Part shown: positions 47,500-60,400 of the stretch, in pieces
How the letters are laid out: each line of letters starts with the position of its first letter
Position numbering within the stretch: the first letter of the stretch is position 1
Origin: Himantopus leucocephalus
Taxonomy: Eukaryota > Chordata > Aves > Charadriiformes > Recurvirostridae
DNA length: 64,000 nucleotides
Reading direction: 5' to 3'
NCBI GenBank assembly: GCA_003993805.1
Contig: RSEF01000003.1
Span: forward strand, 79,434,705-79,498,704
Position numbers and translations under genes: made by a program
Notes under the pieces: generated by a model
Databases searched by the model: none
Told to the model about the DNA's origin: nothing
The model's input: the letters and a program-made list of their open reading frames with translations, nothing else

Positions 47500-50400
47500 C
47501 TGTTTGGAACAAAAACAAAAACAAAAACATGTCTTCAAAAAGCAGCATCACATTACATTTTTGTCTTTTTTTTAATTAAAAAAATGCAGTACTCTGAAAG
47601 TAGTAAAAATCTTCTGAAGGCAAACACTTCAACATATACACAAATAAGTTAAGATATTCTGCTCAGTTTCATAAAAAAATGCAAAGGTTATTCTCTGCAT
47701 GCATAAATAACTTCAGTGTATTTATTTGAAGAATAATTTCAATATATCCCCATACAGCTGCCTGCTGAATCTACTTCTGAAGTCAACACTTCAAAGTTCA
47801 CATTACATAAGCATGTGCAAAGGAATTTGCATGTTCAGATTCCCAACAGTGATATTTAATCACAGTAATTAAATACGACATCAAGCAGGCCCAGTTCCAA
47901 GGAATCTGGCGCAGCCACGGAGCCTCGCACCGCGGTTCATTACATTTGCTAAGCGGTATTGATCACATTCTAATCACATTAATGGTCTCCATAAAACAAC
48001 GAATGTTCTGCTTCTCACTAGCTCCTCAACCGTCAGACTGGCTGTTTGTAATAGAAAGGTCTGCACTGTAAATACATACACTATACCTCAAATTAAACAT
48101 TTACTCAAGATAGTAATCCAGTTTTTCTATATGAAAGGTGTATTAAGGGAGTACAGTACCTGTTTGGAGGTGGTTTTGGTTTAGGCATTTTACTAAGAAT
48201 AGTAGCCATCTCTTTCCTCTCATCAAAGTTCTTCCACTGCTCATACAGCTTCAGAATAACCCTGATTATTTCTAAAATCTGATTAGAAAGAAAATAGATC
48301 CTAAGGTCACACACAATAGCGATTTTATCTTTGTCACAGTCAGTTTAAGTGCATAATTAATTAAACATGCCTTGAACTGAAATTAAGCAGCACAATTTTC
48401 ATAATACAAACAGAACTGTCTCACATTTAATCTAGTCTGGCAATCAACCATGTCTATTTTTTTTTTTTTTTTTAATTTAACTGTGAATGGAAGCCTCAAC
48501 AGAATGCATTCCCTCCCATTCAACAGTATATACCACTTCTCCCCTGCAAGCTAGATAGCTTTTTATTTATTTAGTTGCAACTACTGTCACAGCTTATAAC
48601 TGTGCTACTGGGAAAATGCAGACACCTGGCAGCATGACTGCAGCTAGATGACCATGGCTTACCAATACAGTAACTGATGATTATCAAAGTTCTATACTCA
48701 TCAGAGGCACAGTGTAGGGAAAAAAAGGCCCAAACCACAAAACATTGGTCTGAATTCCTTCCTTCCAAGAAATAAAGACCCAAGGAGTGTCTAAATACTT
48801 CTTATTCTTATTAAATTCTCATATACATATAATAAGAGTTGTTGAACTTTCATATTGCACTTCTGGAAGCCTAAGCATTCTCTACCAGTTTAGACATTTT
48901 CTACTTCGCGTCAACTACGTTAATTTCCTATTAAATTTCTAGTGCAATATTCTATATTAAAGGTAGGTAATGTTTGGTTCATAATTTGTTTCATCATTCT
49001 CTAATTTAACAAGGTAGACTTCTTTCTTCTTTTTAAGACATTGACTTGCATTAAGTGCGAGAACAATATGTATCCTTGAAACAAAAGTCATAGTTGGCTA
49101 AGAGGTCCATGGTGTCAATGTAAAAAAAAAAAAAATCAAGCGTAGATTGTATCCCTGGCATGAGAACCAGGACATGTAAACACTCAAACATGTTCAGTAT
49201 CAAGCTTATGGTAACCTTATCTGTCAAATATAGGTTGGTTCTCCTCTGCTACCAATTTATTATCACCCTGCTTTTACATGCATGACAGCGTAATTCACAG
49301 AGCTCTTGATGCAGCATAGCATCAACGCTGTGCTTAAATTTGAAGACAAATCCTGGAATACAAATACAATGCCAGAATATCATCAGTGGGATAAAGGGCA
49401 ATACCGAGGGTGCAGAGGACAATGGTACGTCTCATCCATAATATGCCATTTAATTCTCAGTTTCAAAAAAGATAGACTGAAAGATACGTGCAGAGTGAAA
49501 CAGTGTGACAAGGACTACGTGTACTAGTTTGACTTGCTTGCTGCAGCAAAACAAAGGTTAAAGAAGTCAGCCTAAAAAGTAAAAGGAACTAGTGAAGATG
49601 AAGAACATTACTGGTATGAGAACAACTGCACCTTGTACCTGAGAAATTTAGGAAGGGGATTATTTGACATAGCATTTGCAATAGCAGGAAACTCAGAACT
49701 GAATGATCTTGGTGTACCCCTGTTTAACACTGCCTGAAGTCACGGCCCTGGTCATCCTCAGTGTGTGAAGAATGTTTTACACTCTGCTATCTTACCTACA
49801 TTTATAGGGAGAAAATGAGAACAGTATGTAGGCACGATGCTGAAAGTCAAATCATAAAATCACATGCACCAGAATTTAAAAGTCAAACTCATGCTGGCAA
49901 TCTTGAATGAGGAAAACCACTGGGAATTATTTTTCTGGCAAAAAAAATGCAAAGGTTTTATATTTCCATCTGAAAAATGGCAATACCAGCAACACTTCAG
50001 CGTTAATGCAATGGTTATGCTTTGACTTTCAGAGCAGGGTGATAACCGAATGACTTGACATTGTCTCCCTCCCCAAGAGATCTACCTAACTTCAACAGTG
50101 CCTAACATATGATCACTGAATGAAGTTCAAATCAGTACCGCAGACATGGAAGACAGTAGTTTTACAACCATGACTACCATTTCCGGTCAGTCCGTAACAG
50201 GTGGCAGGAGGAAAAAACAGAGTACCTTTTCCATATCAACAGATAGCTCAGCAAACCATTGCCTTGCATCCTTCTGCTGGACAACACAGGCCACGTGTAG
50301 GCAAGCTGCAAAGATCAGGTGACATGGATATTGAACAAAGATCCACTCTCAATACAGTTGAAAACATTCTATTTTTTTTTATAAATCAGACAAAGCACTA

Positions 50401-53400
50401 TACAGTTCAACAGAGAAAACTCGGGATTAATTATCTGATTTTTCTTCAAGACTTGCTAAATTGCACGGCTACACTGTCAGTACTGTATGAAGCACAAACT
50501 GAAGCACCTTGTGAGGGTTCTTTAAGGAATGCTTGTTGATGGCATACATCCACTTTAACATGACAGGAGACATTGCTTGGGTTACTTACCCAGAGCTATC
50601 ATGAAAGGAGGGTACAGCAGACAGAGATCAGTTCTATATGTGTCATTCACTATTCTCCTGTGCAAAAAAGAATTTGTAAGTATCATCCTATTCACCTTTA
50701 GATTATATGACTTCAAAAGCTGCTGTCAGTTTATAAATGTTTGTCAGTTTCCAAATGTTTTGTCGGTTTCGCAGATGACAGAAACAGTGGGGCTACAGGG
50801 CAAAACAGCAAGGGAAAAGATCTCTTCCCTTGTAAAAAATCCCTTAAAGCCTTTCATTTTTTTCCTTGTAGTCACAGCAGAAGTTTATTTGGAAGCACTG
50901 TATTATCGCATCATAAATGTTGTTCTGCAGAGGGTATTGACACGTACCATAAAATAATTATCCCTGTTTCACAAGCAAGTAGTCTTAAAGGTAGTCATAA
51001 AGGTAGTCTTTTTACTGTCTTTCTGTGTTTGAGAAACAATTAAAGAATAAGAGTTCTGCTAACACAGCTAAAAAACCCTACATATTGCTTCTACATCCTA
51101 CAACGAGATACAACAGAAAGCTGACATGACTAGAAAAAGATTACTGCTGCTCACAGTCACCATTCAGTAGTGTAAAAAACCTGTGCTATTAGAGCTAGTC
51201 TAAAAATAAAAATCAGATCACTGCAAAGTAAAATCACTACTGGGTTAAAGACAGCATAAGCTAAGTCAGGGATGTATACCTGCATGGGTTAACTAGGGCA
51301 CCCTTTGTATCCAAATATAGCTAAGTCTGCTTTTGCTTAACCACCTTTGAAGCATAACTGTTAAACACTCGCTTTCTTGCTGAAAGCGGGCACTGTTGTT
51401 AACCATTGTCTTCATTACCATGCAAGAGGTAGCAGCATGTCTTCTTGGCCCATATCTTGCACATATTGGAGCAAAGGTCTATAAGGATGATACACTATCA
51501 AACAGCAGTCCTAGGGAAAATGTTAACAGGATAGAAGTAAGATCACAATGCAGAATGTGCTGTCAGTTCATATTAAAAAACCCCCATTTGGTTTGCAAGT
51601 CAATTACCGATTTATTTTTTTTTCTAAGTAGCATTCTGACACCTAACCCTGCTCTAATGAGGGCAGTGCTCTCTCTAGAATACCATTACATAGCATGGTT
51701 GCCAGTCTGTCAACGTCCTTCCCCTAAGAGACAGAGAAAGCCACATCTGCAGCACACTGAAACCTCATTTGCTTACAAACCCGTAATTCCCACTTGGAAA
51801 GACAAAACACTGCCAGAAAACAGTCTGTCACTAAATACCATACATGGAAAGCATGCCAAAATAATTGACACTGGGAAAGACAGACAGACAGACAGACAGA
51901 AAAAAAAAACCCACTGCTCTCAAATCCCCTCTTTTCAGGCCCAGGTTGGTGTAAACAAGAAGGAACAATCCTCTCGCTGAAAGTGGTCAACTGTATGGAT
52001 ACTATAGGGAAAAGCCACATTAAATTACATGGGCTGAACACTGAAGCAAGACACAGTTATTATACATACTATATGTTGCATAGTGAACTGGAAAAATAAG
52101 ATAATCCCCAAAACGTAACTTCCTGCAAATGCAGTTACTTGTGACAAAACTCCTGTATACAAAACTCAAGAGTTACTGCCGTGTATAGCAGAGCTATCAA
52201 GGACTAAATCTAAACAGGATATCTAAACCGGGTTATAACAACTGTAGGCACAAGCAAAAATTTTGATCCGACCTCCTCTGTGCCATGTTCCCAAAAACAT
52301 ATCCTTTCTCAGTTGCTGCCCAACTCACTAGGCTCCTCCCTGGTTTCTCTCTCCTTTTCTTTGCACTTGGGCAGGGCAACCCTAGCACAGCCAGCTCAGT
52401 GCCTAACCCATCCAAGTCCAACCAGCCTGCAGAAATCAGGCACCACTTTACCTAAGCCCCCTAAGAAGTCTGTGCCGCATTCTTTCAGCTGCCCTAGAAA
52501 ACACAGCAATGGGATGGCAACCCTTAAAAAAAGCAGGTACAGCTCCTTTCTTTGAAAGCGCCGGGAAAAAAATGTGATATTGCGCTCCTTTCAGCCAACA
52601 GCCTAATAGTTCCAGCACCATCTCAGAAAATGGGAGGCCCTGAATTCAGTTTCTTCCTCACAGGGTTCAAACCCACATCTGACTTCCTAGAAGATTACTC
52701 TAATTATCAGGTTACAAACTAGCCTGAGTGAGATACTACCCACACCTTCTGCTGAAGCTGGACCGTTGTATAGGTCCAGACTCTCCCAGGCAAGAAGAGG
52801 GCATAGCAAGAATACAACTCTTTATGGTCTTGACTGGCCATACATCTGAGGCAATAAGGACACTGACATCCCATCCTAGTCTCTGCATCAGGACTTACAT
52901 GGAGTTACCTTTCTTTTAAAAACAGAGGCAGTTCTGAAAACAGAACCTATGCTTTACCCTTCCCAACAGTGCTCTAACCAGTAGGATGCAGAGCCATACG
53001 TGCTCCTCCTGTCCCCACTGCTCCCACAATCTGCCCTCTTTCTGTGGAGAAGGCCAGCTTCAACACAGGGAGGTGAGAATGCCCTCACTCAGCCTAGATG
53101 ACAGCACAGCAATTACGGCATTCTGCTGAAAAACATAAATGTTTGACCTGCATGGACATCACTCTAAAATTGGAGGGGGGGGGACGGAGATGACAGCATA
53201 ATGCATATTTCATAACACAAAATTCANTACAAAGCAAACTGAGGCAACAGTAAAAAAAAAAAGCAAACCACTACAAAACCCCACCTACCATTAATTCTAA
53301 GAGATAGAATTCACATTCTAGTATCTGCAAAGAAATAAAATCACAGTTAAACAGCAGCATGTTTCAGACAGTGGAAAGAATTAACTGGCATCCAGTTTAA

Positions 53401-56400
53401 CATCATGAATCCACAGGAATTCTCAACACATATTTCCAACAGTCCTAAATGCATTTCATCTGAAACTACAAAACCAAACAAAAATCAAACTATTATTAGC
53501 CATTGCCTTGCCGCCATTATAACTTAACTCCAGTCAGAATAACAACACATTTAAACATTTTGGATCAAGTTTACTATGAAACGCTACTTTATTGGCAGTA
53601 CTTGTCTGATTTGTTTCAACACCTGGCAGCAGCAAATTGTTCCCAGTGTATAAACAATTAACAGCAATAAAGAAGTCCTTTTGTAGAATTACATCAGGCC
53701 ACTAACAAGCCCAACGGCCTTTTAAAGTATTTTCAGATTTACTTTCATATGAAATATTCTGTCCAATTGTAGCAATTAAATCACCTCTCATTTTCCATAG
53801 AGACAGTGACGCATTAGTGTTATCAAGGAAGAGATTGGACTGCTTTGGCTACAGGAAACCAGTACTCTGACATACATTTGCATCTGCCTTTACCTGTAAA
53901 ATAGCAGTGCAGTTTTATTACAAGGTCTTAGATATTTTATATTCTGATATATCATTTGGCTTTCTAGATTGGGTGAAAAGCAAACCAACAAAAAAGTAGT
54001 ATTTGTCACAGCTGATCTAAAATAATTATCTCTGTTTAACTTTCAAAATACTACAGCACAGGTCAAAACTGGTTTCAAGAAAAATTTCTACAGGATCGTG
54101 ACTGAGAATGCCTTGAAAACCACTAGCAGATCTAATTTTTAAATAATAAATAAAATTATTTTTCAAAGCCATTACATTTTACAGGCAAAAATAAAACTGC
54201 TTTCTGTAAGCCAACTACTCCTGTGTGCAAGCTTGGAAGCATCCCAGGTGCAAGGGCTATTTACCTTCCCTGGAGCAATGTATTTCTAAACAAGAACATT
54301 CAAAAAAAGCTAAAGCTCTTTTATCATCATACTATATAAAAATTACTATTTCAGTCTCCCAGTCACATCACTTCTCTTTATAGCATTCCTGTCAACATTT
54401 TAAGGAAAGAAGCATATATAAGTAACTTTCCCGATAACCTATCCAAAACTAATTATGAGCACCCTGACATATAAGTATGAAAATATTTCTTTCTTAGAAT
54501 CTAAAGACAGGATTTCCTGCTAACAAATATTTGTCTTTTAATTTAGTTGATCAAGTTGTATTTCGAACAGCATACTTACATGGTTCATCCTATAAGGAAA
54601 CTCCTTCGGGAAGGCATACGAAAACCTAGTTTTCACTACAGTAAAGAGAAATAAATATATTAAAAATTATGTAATTAATTCTTTTACTTCTTTGCTTTTC
54701 TATTAACTCATCTGTATACAGCCCTTCAAATCCATTTGGCAGCACAACTGCTTGTAGCACAGAAGGTTTGTATTTGAAAGAGAAAAGTTAAGTGATAAGA
54801 TTTAAGATCCCGACAGGGAAAGCGAAATACACCTGAAACCCAGATTTTCACAGGTACTCAGTCAGACACTTCTCTGTTGCTTTGGGCACTGTGAAATCTT
54901 CTGGTTAGCTACCAACTAGCTTATGGGCCCCTAACTTCCCACAAGTTAACATTCACAGAGCTACTGATGTCACTCCAAATCTGGTGATCTCTTCAGAACC
55001 TCAGTTCCAACACTAAATCCAAATGGAATTTTCATGTGGGATTTTTTTACATAGGCTTGATCCTTCAATATGTAATATTTTAAACCATGTAATGAAGTCT
55101 TGGAAAAGCAGGAGCGAGGGCAGGGTGAGGGAGCTCAGCCAAAAGATCTTGTATGCTCACGATGTAAAGATTTTGGATATGCAAAAAGCAGGCTCAAATT
55201 CAAAGCAAGAAGTCAATTCACCACACTGCAGACAAATGTTCGAGGCACTGGATTATCAGACATTTCAAGGGTCTCTTTCTCCTTGAAAGAGACACCTAAG
55301 CATCTGCTTAGGCGTATGATAGGATTCAAGACACTTGCCTGCAAGAAAACGTCCAAATACATCCTCAGTTTTCTAGCTTATGATGATCCCTGATTTAGAT
55401 AGCTAATTATCCTCACACATTTTACAAGGAGAACAGGTACAAATAGTGCCCTGTTAAGAATTATGTTAAGTTGCAAGACCAGAGTGATCTCATATTTGGA
55501 TGTTGAGCAAAGAAAAACTGCAGTACACTTGAGAATGTGGATTTGAGACTTGTACGAGTGAAACACTTTAAAATCTATTTTAAGTCCCTGTCCTCCAAGG
55601 AAAACAGGTAACATTTAAACATCCTGGAAGTGGACAACATTCCTTATATCAATGACAGACAGTCTAGAATGAATCGAAACTAATTCCAGAAAATCAGTAC
55701 ACCATTCACTTTGATGAAAAGGTAGTGTCAGTCCTCTGGACTAAAGAATTCAACATTGAGACCTATGGTGGGCTTTGCTAGAAAATTTGCTGTAGGACAG
55801 TAAGACTAGGCTACTGCTTGGAAATTTTAATTATTTCAAGAAAGAGAAAAACAAATAAAACAGTTTTCTCAAGAAGCATGCAAACTGGAAAGATACATAG
55901 TAAAAAAATAAACCACTTTGAGGGGGAAGATAGGGAAATAAAACATTTTCCCCACAAAGCAAGCTGCGGACACAACCATATGGAGCTGTTCTTTTAGTGA
56001 GCTGCGGAAACAGAGCGAAAAGCTTTTGAAGAGGTTGCCAGAAACCAATCTGAGATTATCTTTCTTACAAAGGAAGCATATGTTACCAACTTCATGTTTC
56101 TACCTAACTAAAAGCAAACAATCCATCTCAACCGACCACTATTACACTAGTCATCCCTTTTGTTAGTTTCCTTTACTTGTCTCGTCTCATCTTTTTTTGC
56201 CTTTTGTATGAAGACCTCCAAAAAAATTGCTGTGTGCTACTGAAGCAACTCTGGTAAAGGAAGACCAGGTAGAATAAAAGACAAACGCTAGGAAAAAGCC
56301 TGTTGCTTTTTGTCCCTACTTCCATGAAATGCAGAGTACTTATGAGGACAGGCAGGGCTTCTAGGTCTGAAGGAAGAACCATGAGGAGAAATCTTCTGCG

Positions 56401-57370
56401 GGATTCTGAGACTTGGGATTTTCAGAACAGCACGGCTCAGGACTAGAAGTCCAAGTAAAATCCGCTACTGCATATTTACCAAAATCCACCTAGCTTTCTC
56501 ACTGATGCATCAAAACTGCTACATAGATCTGTGCTTTGAGATGCTACTGCTGTAAAAATAGCAACTCTTGTTGCTAAATCCAGTACTGGTCTTGGTCATG
56601 CTGGCACTGAAGATGCGTTTCAGTTCCTGATGGTGGAACTGTCATACGGCCAGCCCCATGGACTGATACACTTACTGCATGTGGAGGCTACAGATGCAGC
56701 CAGTCACCTGTCCCCTCTACAGCTAAGAGGGATTTTGAAAGCACTGACCTACATTGTGAAGAGCACAGCCAGGAATTGCCTACTGAGAGCAGCTGGACCT
56801 TCTGGGTCAAATTATAGCACTCAGTTAAGGAAGCCATCACTAAGACCTTGAAGGAGGAGGTGCAAGTTACAGGAACTGGGAAGTATAAGGCAGGTGTGAA
56901 AGACAGAGAATAAGTAACTACAGTGTTATTTTATTGCATTTATTTGTGGGTTATAAGGTGCATTTTTAGAAATAAATATCATGTGCAGAGACTAGTATTA
57001 TGATGGGGAAAAAGGATTAAAAAATTAGGAGGTATGGAGACTACCAAAAATTCTGAAAACAGGTACTTCCGTAGAGACATACCTGCTATAAAACAGACAT
57101 ATAAAGCCTTAAGTTTCCAGTTCTATCTTTGAGTTGTTCAGAAATTGATTTACTACTCAAGACTGTTTATAAACCTCAATAGTTTAATTTTACTTCTTTC
57201 TTTTTATTTATGCTTGGCACAAGTTCAAATGAGAATCAACCAAAGCTAATGCAGAAAGGACCCTTCTGTTTCCATGTTTAAAAACAGAAGTTACTCTGTA
57301 TAGCTTTAATTGGCTCCTAGCAATCAACATGCAAGCCCCCCCATGACTTGAAAAAAGGCTACCTTTTAAN

Positions 57371-57422
<52 letters not shown>

Positions 57423-60400
57423 TCTGATCTCCCTACAGAGATACCCAATTACTGTATAAGGAAAATTACTAATACTTACATACAGAAGTAGCAGCAGAAA
57501 TCAACCTTGTATTTGAAACAACACCAAATTCCTGAAGAAAAAGAATGGTAAATGAGGTGAACCACCTGAAATACCATATACGCAATACTGTTATCAAATT
57601 AAAAGAATGGCTTCTTACTAAACTGGGCTTCTTTACACAGTATTTCTTTTTTTTTCCCCACCCCTTTTTCTTTCATTTTTTTTTCTTAAGGTGAACGGAG
57701 TAAATTAAAGGATCTTAGGTAAAGAGATATTTCATTTATTAGTTACTTCGCTGTTTGAGTTATGAGGGACAGTAAACATTTACAAAACGTATTAAAGCCA
57801 CAAAAGCTCAGTTGGCTAACACTGTACAAGAAAAGATAGACAAGAGGACTTCAAGAAGGTACGTTGTTTTTCCTTAACCCGCTTGGAGAGAAAACTGCCT
57901 TTTGAAATCTGTCATTAACTACCTTTTTTTATAATGTTTCCGTGAAGCCTTAGCTTCTCAGCTGAGACAGTCAGCAAGCTGAAAAATTTCTGAATACAAT
58001 GTTCTTTCAGAGAAGTGCATAGCAGAATCATTACCACTATAGCCACACTATAAACTTGCAGAAGCCATAGTGTAAAGAAGTCTGCACTGACTTCTAGTAA
58101 TTGTTCTATAAGATAAGGTAAATCTGCCTAGGTATGCTCTATGTCTGCGCTTCCTTAAAAGTTTAATTAACAGGCTGATAAAAAATACTCTCTTCAATAT
58201 TCTGCATCTTTCTCCTTTCCTTCATCTCTTCCAAACACTGGAAGGTGTCACAGAATTTCTACAGACAACAATACCACACATAAACACTGGTTTAGTAGGA
58301 CTGCTTCTATCATCCACTAAGTATTTGAGTTCCTCCTGTAAAATTAATCAGTGCTGACATATCACAAAATGGCCAATTTGATTTTTTTCCATTACACAGA
58401 CACTTCTCAAACAGTTGAAAAACTTCTTGCATTACAGAGGACTAAGAGCAGTGCCCAGCTGATGCTAACTCTTGGCCACATTCAAAGCAGACTTCTGATG
58501 GTGGAGGCATGGAGCCTTCTCACCACTGTCCCTAATGGGTCAGCTCCTTACGATAATTTCTCAAAGACACCATATGAGCTACGACATACTTTTAATTCAA
58601 GTAATGAAAGTGTGGTAAACTCTGAGGATCCCTCACTATACGAAAGGGAAAAGGATAATTAGGGAAGAATTTCAAATTATGTTTTAAAGTTTGAGTAAAC
58701 ATAAATAAGGAAAAACACACCAGAAAGGCAACAGCGCACAATTTAGGAGATAGTGTACGTAAATACATAAACACTGTATCACAGTGAAATAGCCATTTAA
58801 AATACTCTTTCCAATTTTCAGAGGCCCTTCAGGGTTAGTAATTCAGACAAAATTGTGAAAGATCAAGTACTAAATAACATGTTTGAAGGCCTTCTCCATC
58901 TCCTTTTCTTAAATTGCTTTAGAAATCCATACAAAAAAAGAGAAGGTTTCAACCCCCAAAGCATGAAGAATGACGAAAATTTTAAAAGTCCTAAACGTTT
59001 TCTCTCTCTCATACATCACATAATTTTACATTAAAAAATTGTAATACTTCATACCTCTACTTTGGATGCCAAAAACACACACGTAGGAGCCATTAATACT
59101 GGATCTATACTTTTTAGGGAATATCTGAAATGTTATAACAAAATTATAATATGTTGTTTCATACACGTAGAACGATTAATCTATTAAGAGCACCACACTT
59201 CCTTTTGAAAAAGCAAAGCTTAAGTTAACTTTATTAGCATAAAAGCTTTACACCATCCAGAAAACAAAAGTGGCACTGTTTTTAATACAGAACTGCATTT
59301 TAAAAGGGCTACCAAAATGTGCCTAGCAAATGTTTTATTCTCATACCATCATAGTAAGCAGTCCTACCTGGCATAGAATCTCTTGAAGTAGACTGTAGCA
59401 GTGGCAATAACTTGTTGTCTTAATTTAAGATGTTCACCTAAAGCCTGGATAACTTAAAAAAAAATGAACAAAAGCTTGAGTTGAGTTTTTACAACAATTT
59501 GACACCAAATAGCAAAGGATCTCAAATCACGACTAGTGCTGGGGATTCTAAGGAGCGGCAGCACAGTCTTCTCCCTCAGTTCAGATACATCGTTCTGGTG
59601 ACAACGTGTTGCTGTAAACCTACAGACCTGCAGGTGAAGAAGCAGCAACGCATCCTGAAGCTTGTGGACACCTTTAAAAAGGGAAAGGTAACTTGACTTC
59701 ATTGTGTACAAAGTGAGTACGACCTTTAAGAAGACAACAACACAAATCGCAGAAGGATAAAGCTTGGGTATTCCATTTTAGAGCAAAACAAATTCAAATA
59801 CTTAAAATATAAGCCTATGGCTTTTCAGCGCTATGCAAAATGGATGGGTTTTTTTTCAAACAACTAAAGCTGCCAACACAAACATGGTCATTAAATTTGG
59901 CAGAGGCAGCAGGTGTTAAAAAAATGACATATTTAGTCTTGGGAGAGGGGGTGGGAGACCAGAGGATGCAGTCAGCTGCTCCATCACAGTGGTCCTCTGC
60001 CAGTTGGCCAAGAAACAACCCTGGTGTCATCTGTGCAGGTAGCTCTTGTTTGGCCTCCCAGGCAAAGGAAAAGTGCCAAGCAAATTAGATGCATCAAGCT
60101 GGGATTAAGAGCAGGGGTCAGACATAGAGAATGGCAGAGCGAAACATAAAGTTGTTACATGTTATTTTTCCCATACTTCACGGCCATTACTCTGAGCAAG
60201 GCTCGGCTGCGTTAAGACTCCATCTTCTTTTTTTCCCTTCCTCAGCAAAAATATCCAAGACTATAATTTAAAATACACTTAAATATATATTTAAAATATA
60301 TACAGCAAGATCAAGACAGTGACCACTGATGGGAAAAGTAAACAATTCTGTTAGCAGTCATTGCTAAGTTCTTAGTCTCTACTTAAGCACACAAGTCCAG

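Larger units (their letters stand above)
47500..53288 (-). other. CCNC introns between exons 7 and 12
   Basis: Covers introns 47500-48159, 48279-50225, 50306-50589, 50658-51418 and 51511-53288. Contains a T run near 48457-48472, a (GACA)n run near 51879-51900, a single N at 53226, and a C-rich unassigned stretch at about 52.3-53.1 kb. No further exon or RNA gene recognised. Confidence 0.75.
53325..59054 (-). other. CCNC introns between exons 4 and 7
   Basis: Covers introns 53325-54579, 54636-57479 and 57532-59054. AT-rich. Notable only for the A49 run at 57371-57419 and the pyrimidine-rich stretch near 57640-57690. Confidence 0.75.

Noticed and set aside
51396..51980. 194-codon open frame on the plus strand
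   Set aside because: It is a shadow of a real CCNC exon (51419-51510) on the other strand, extended by intron sequence.
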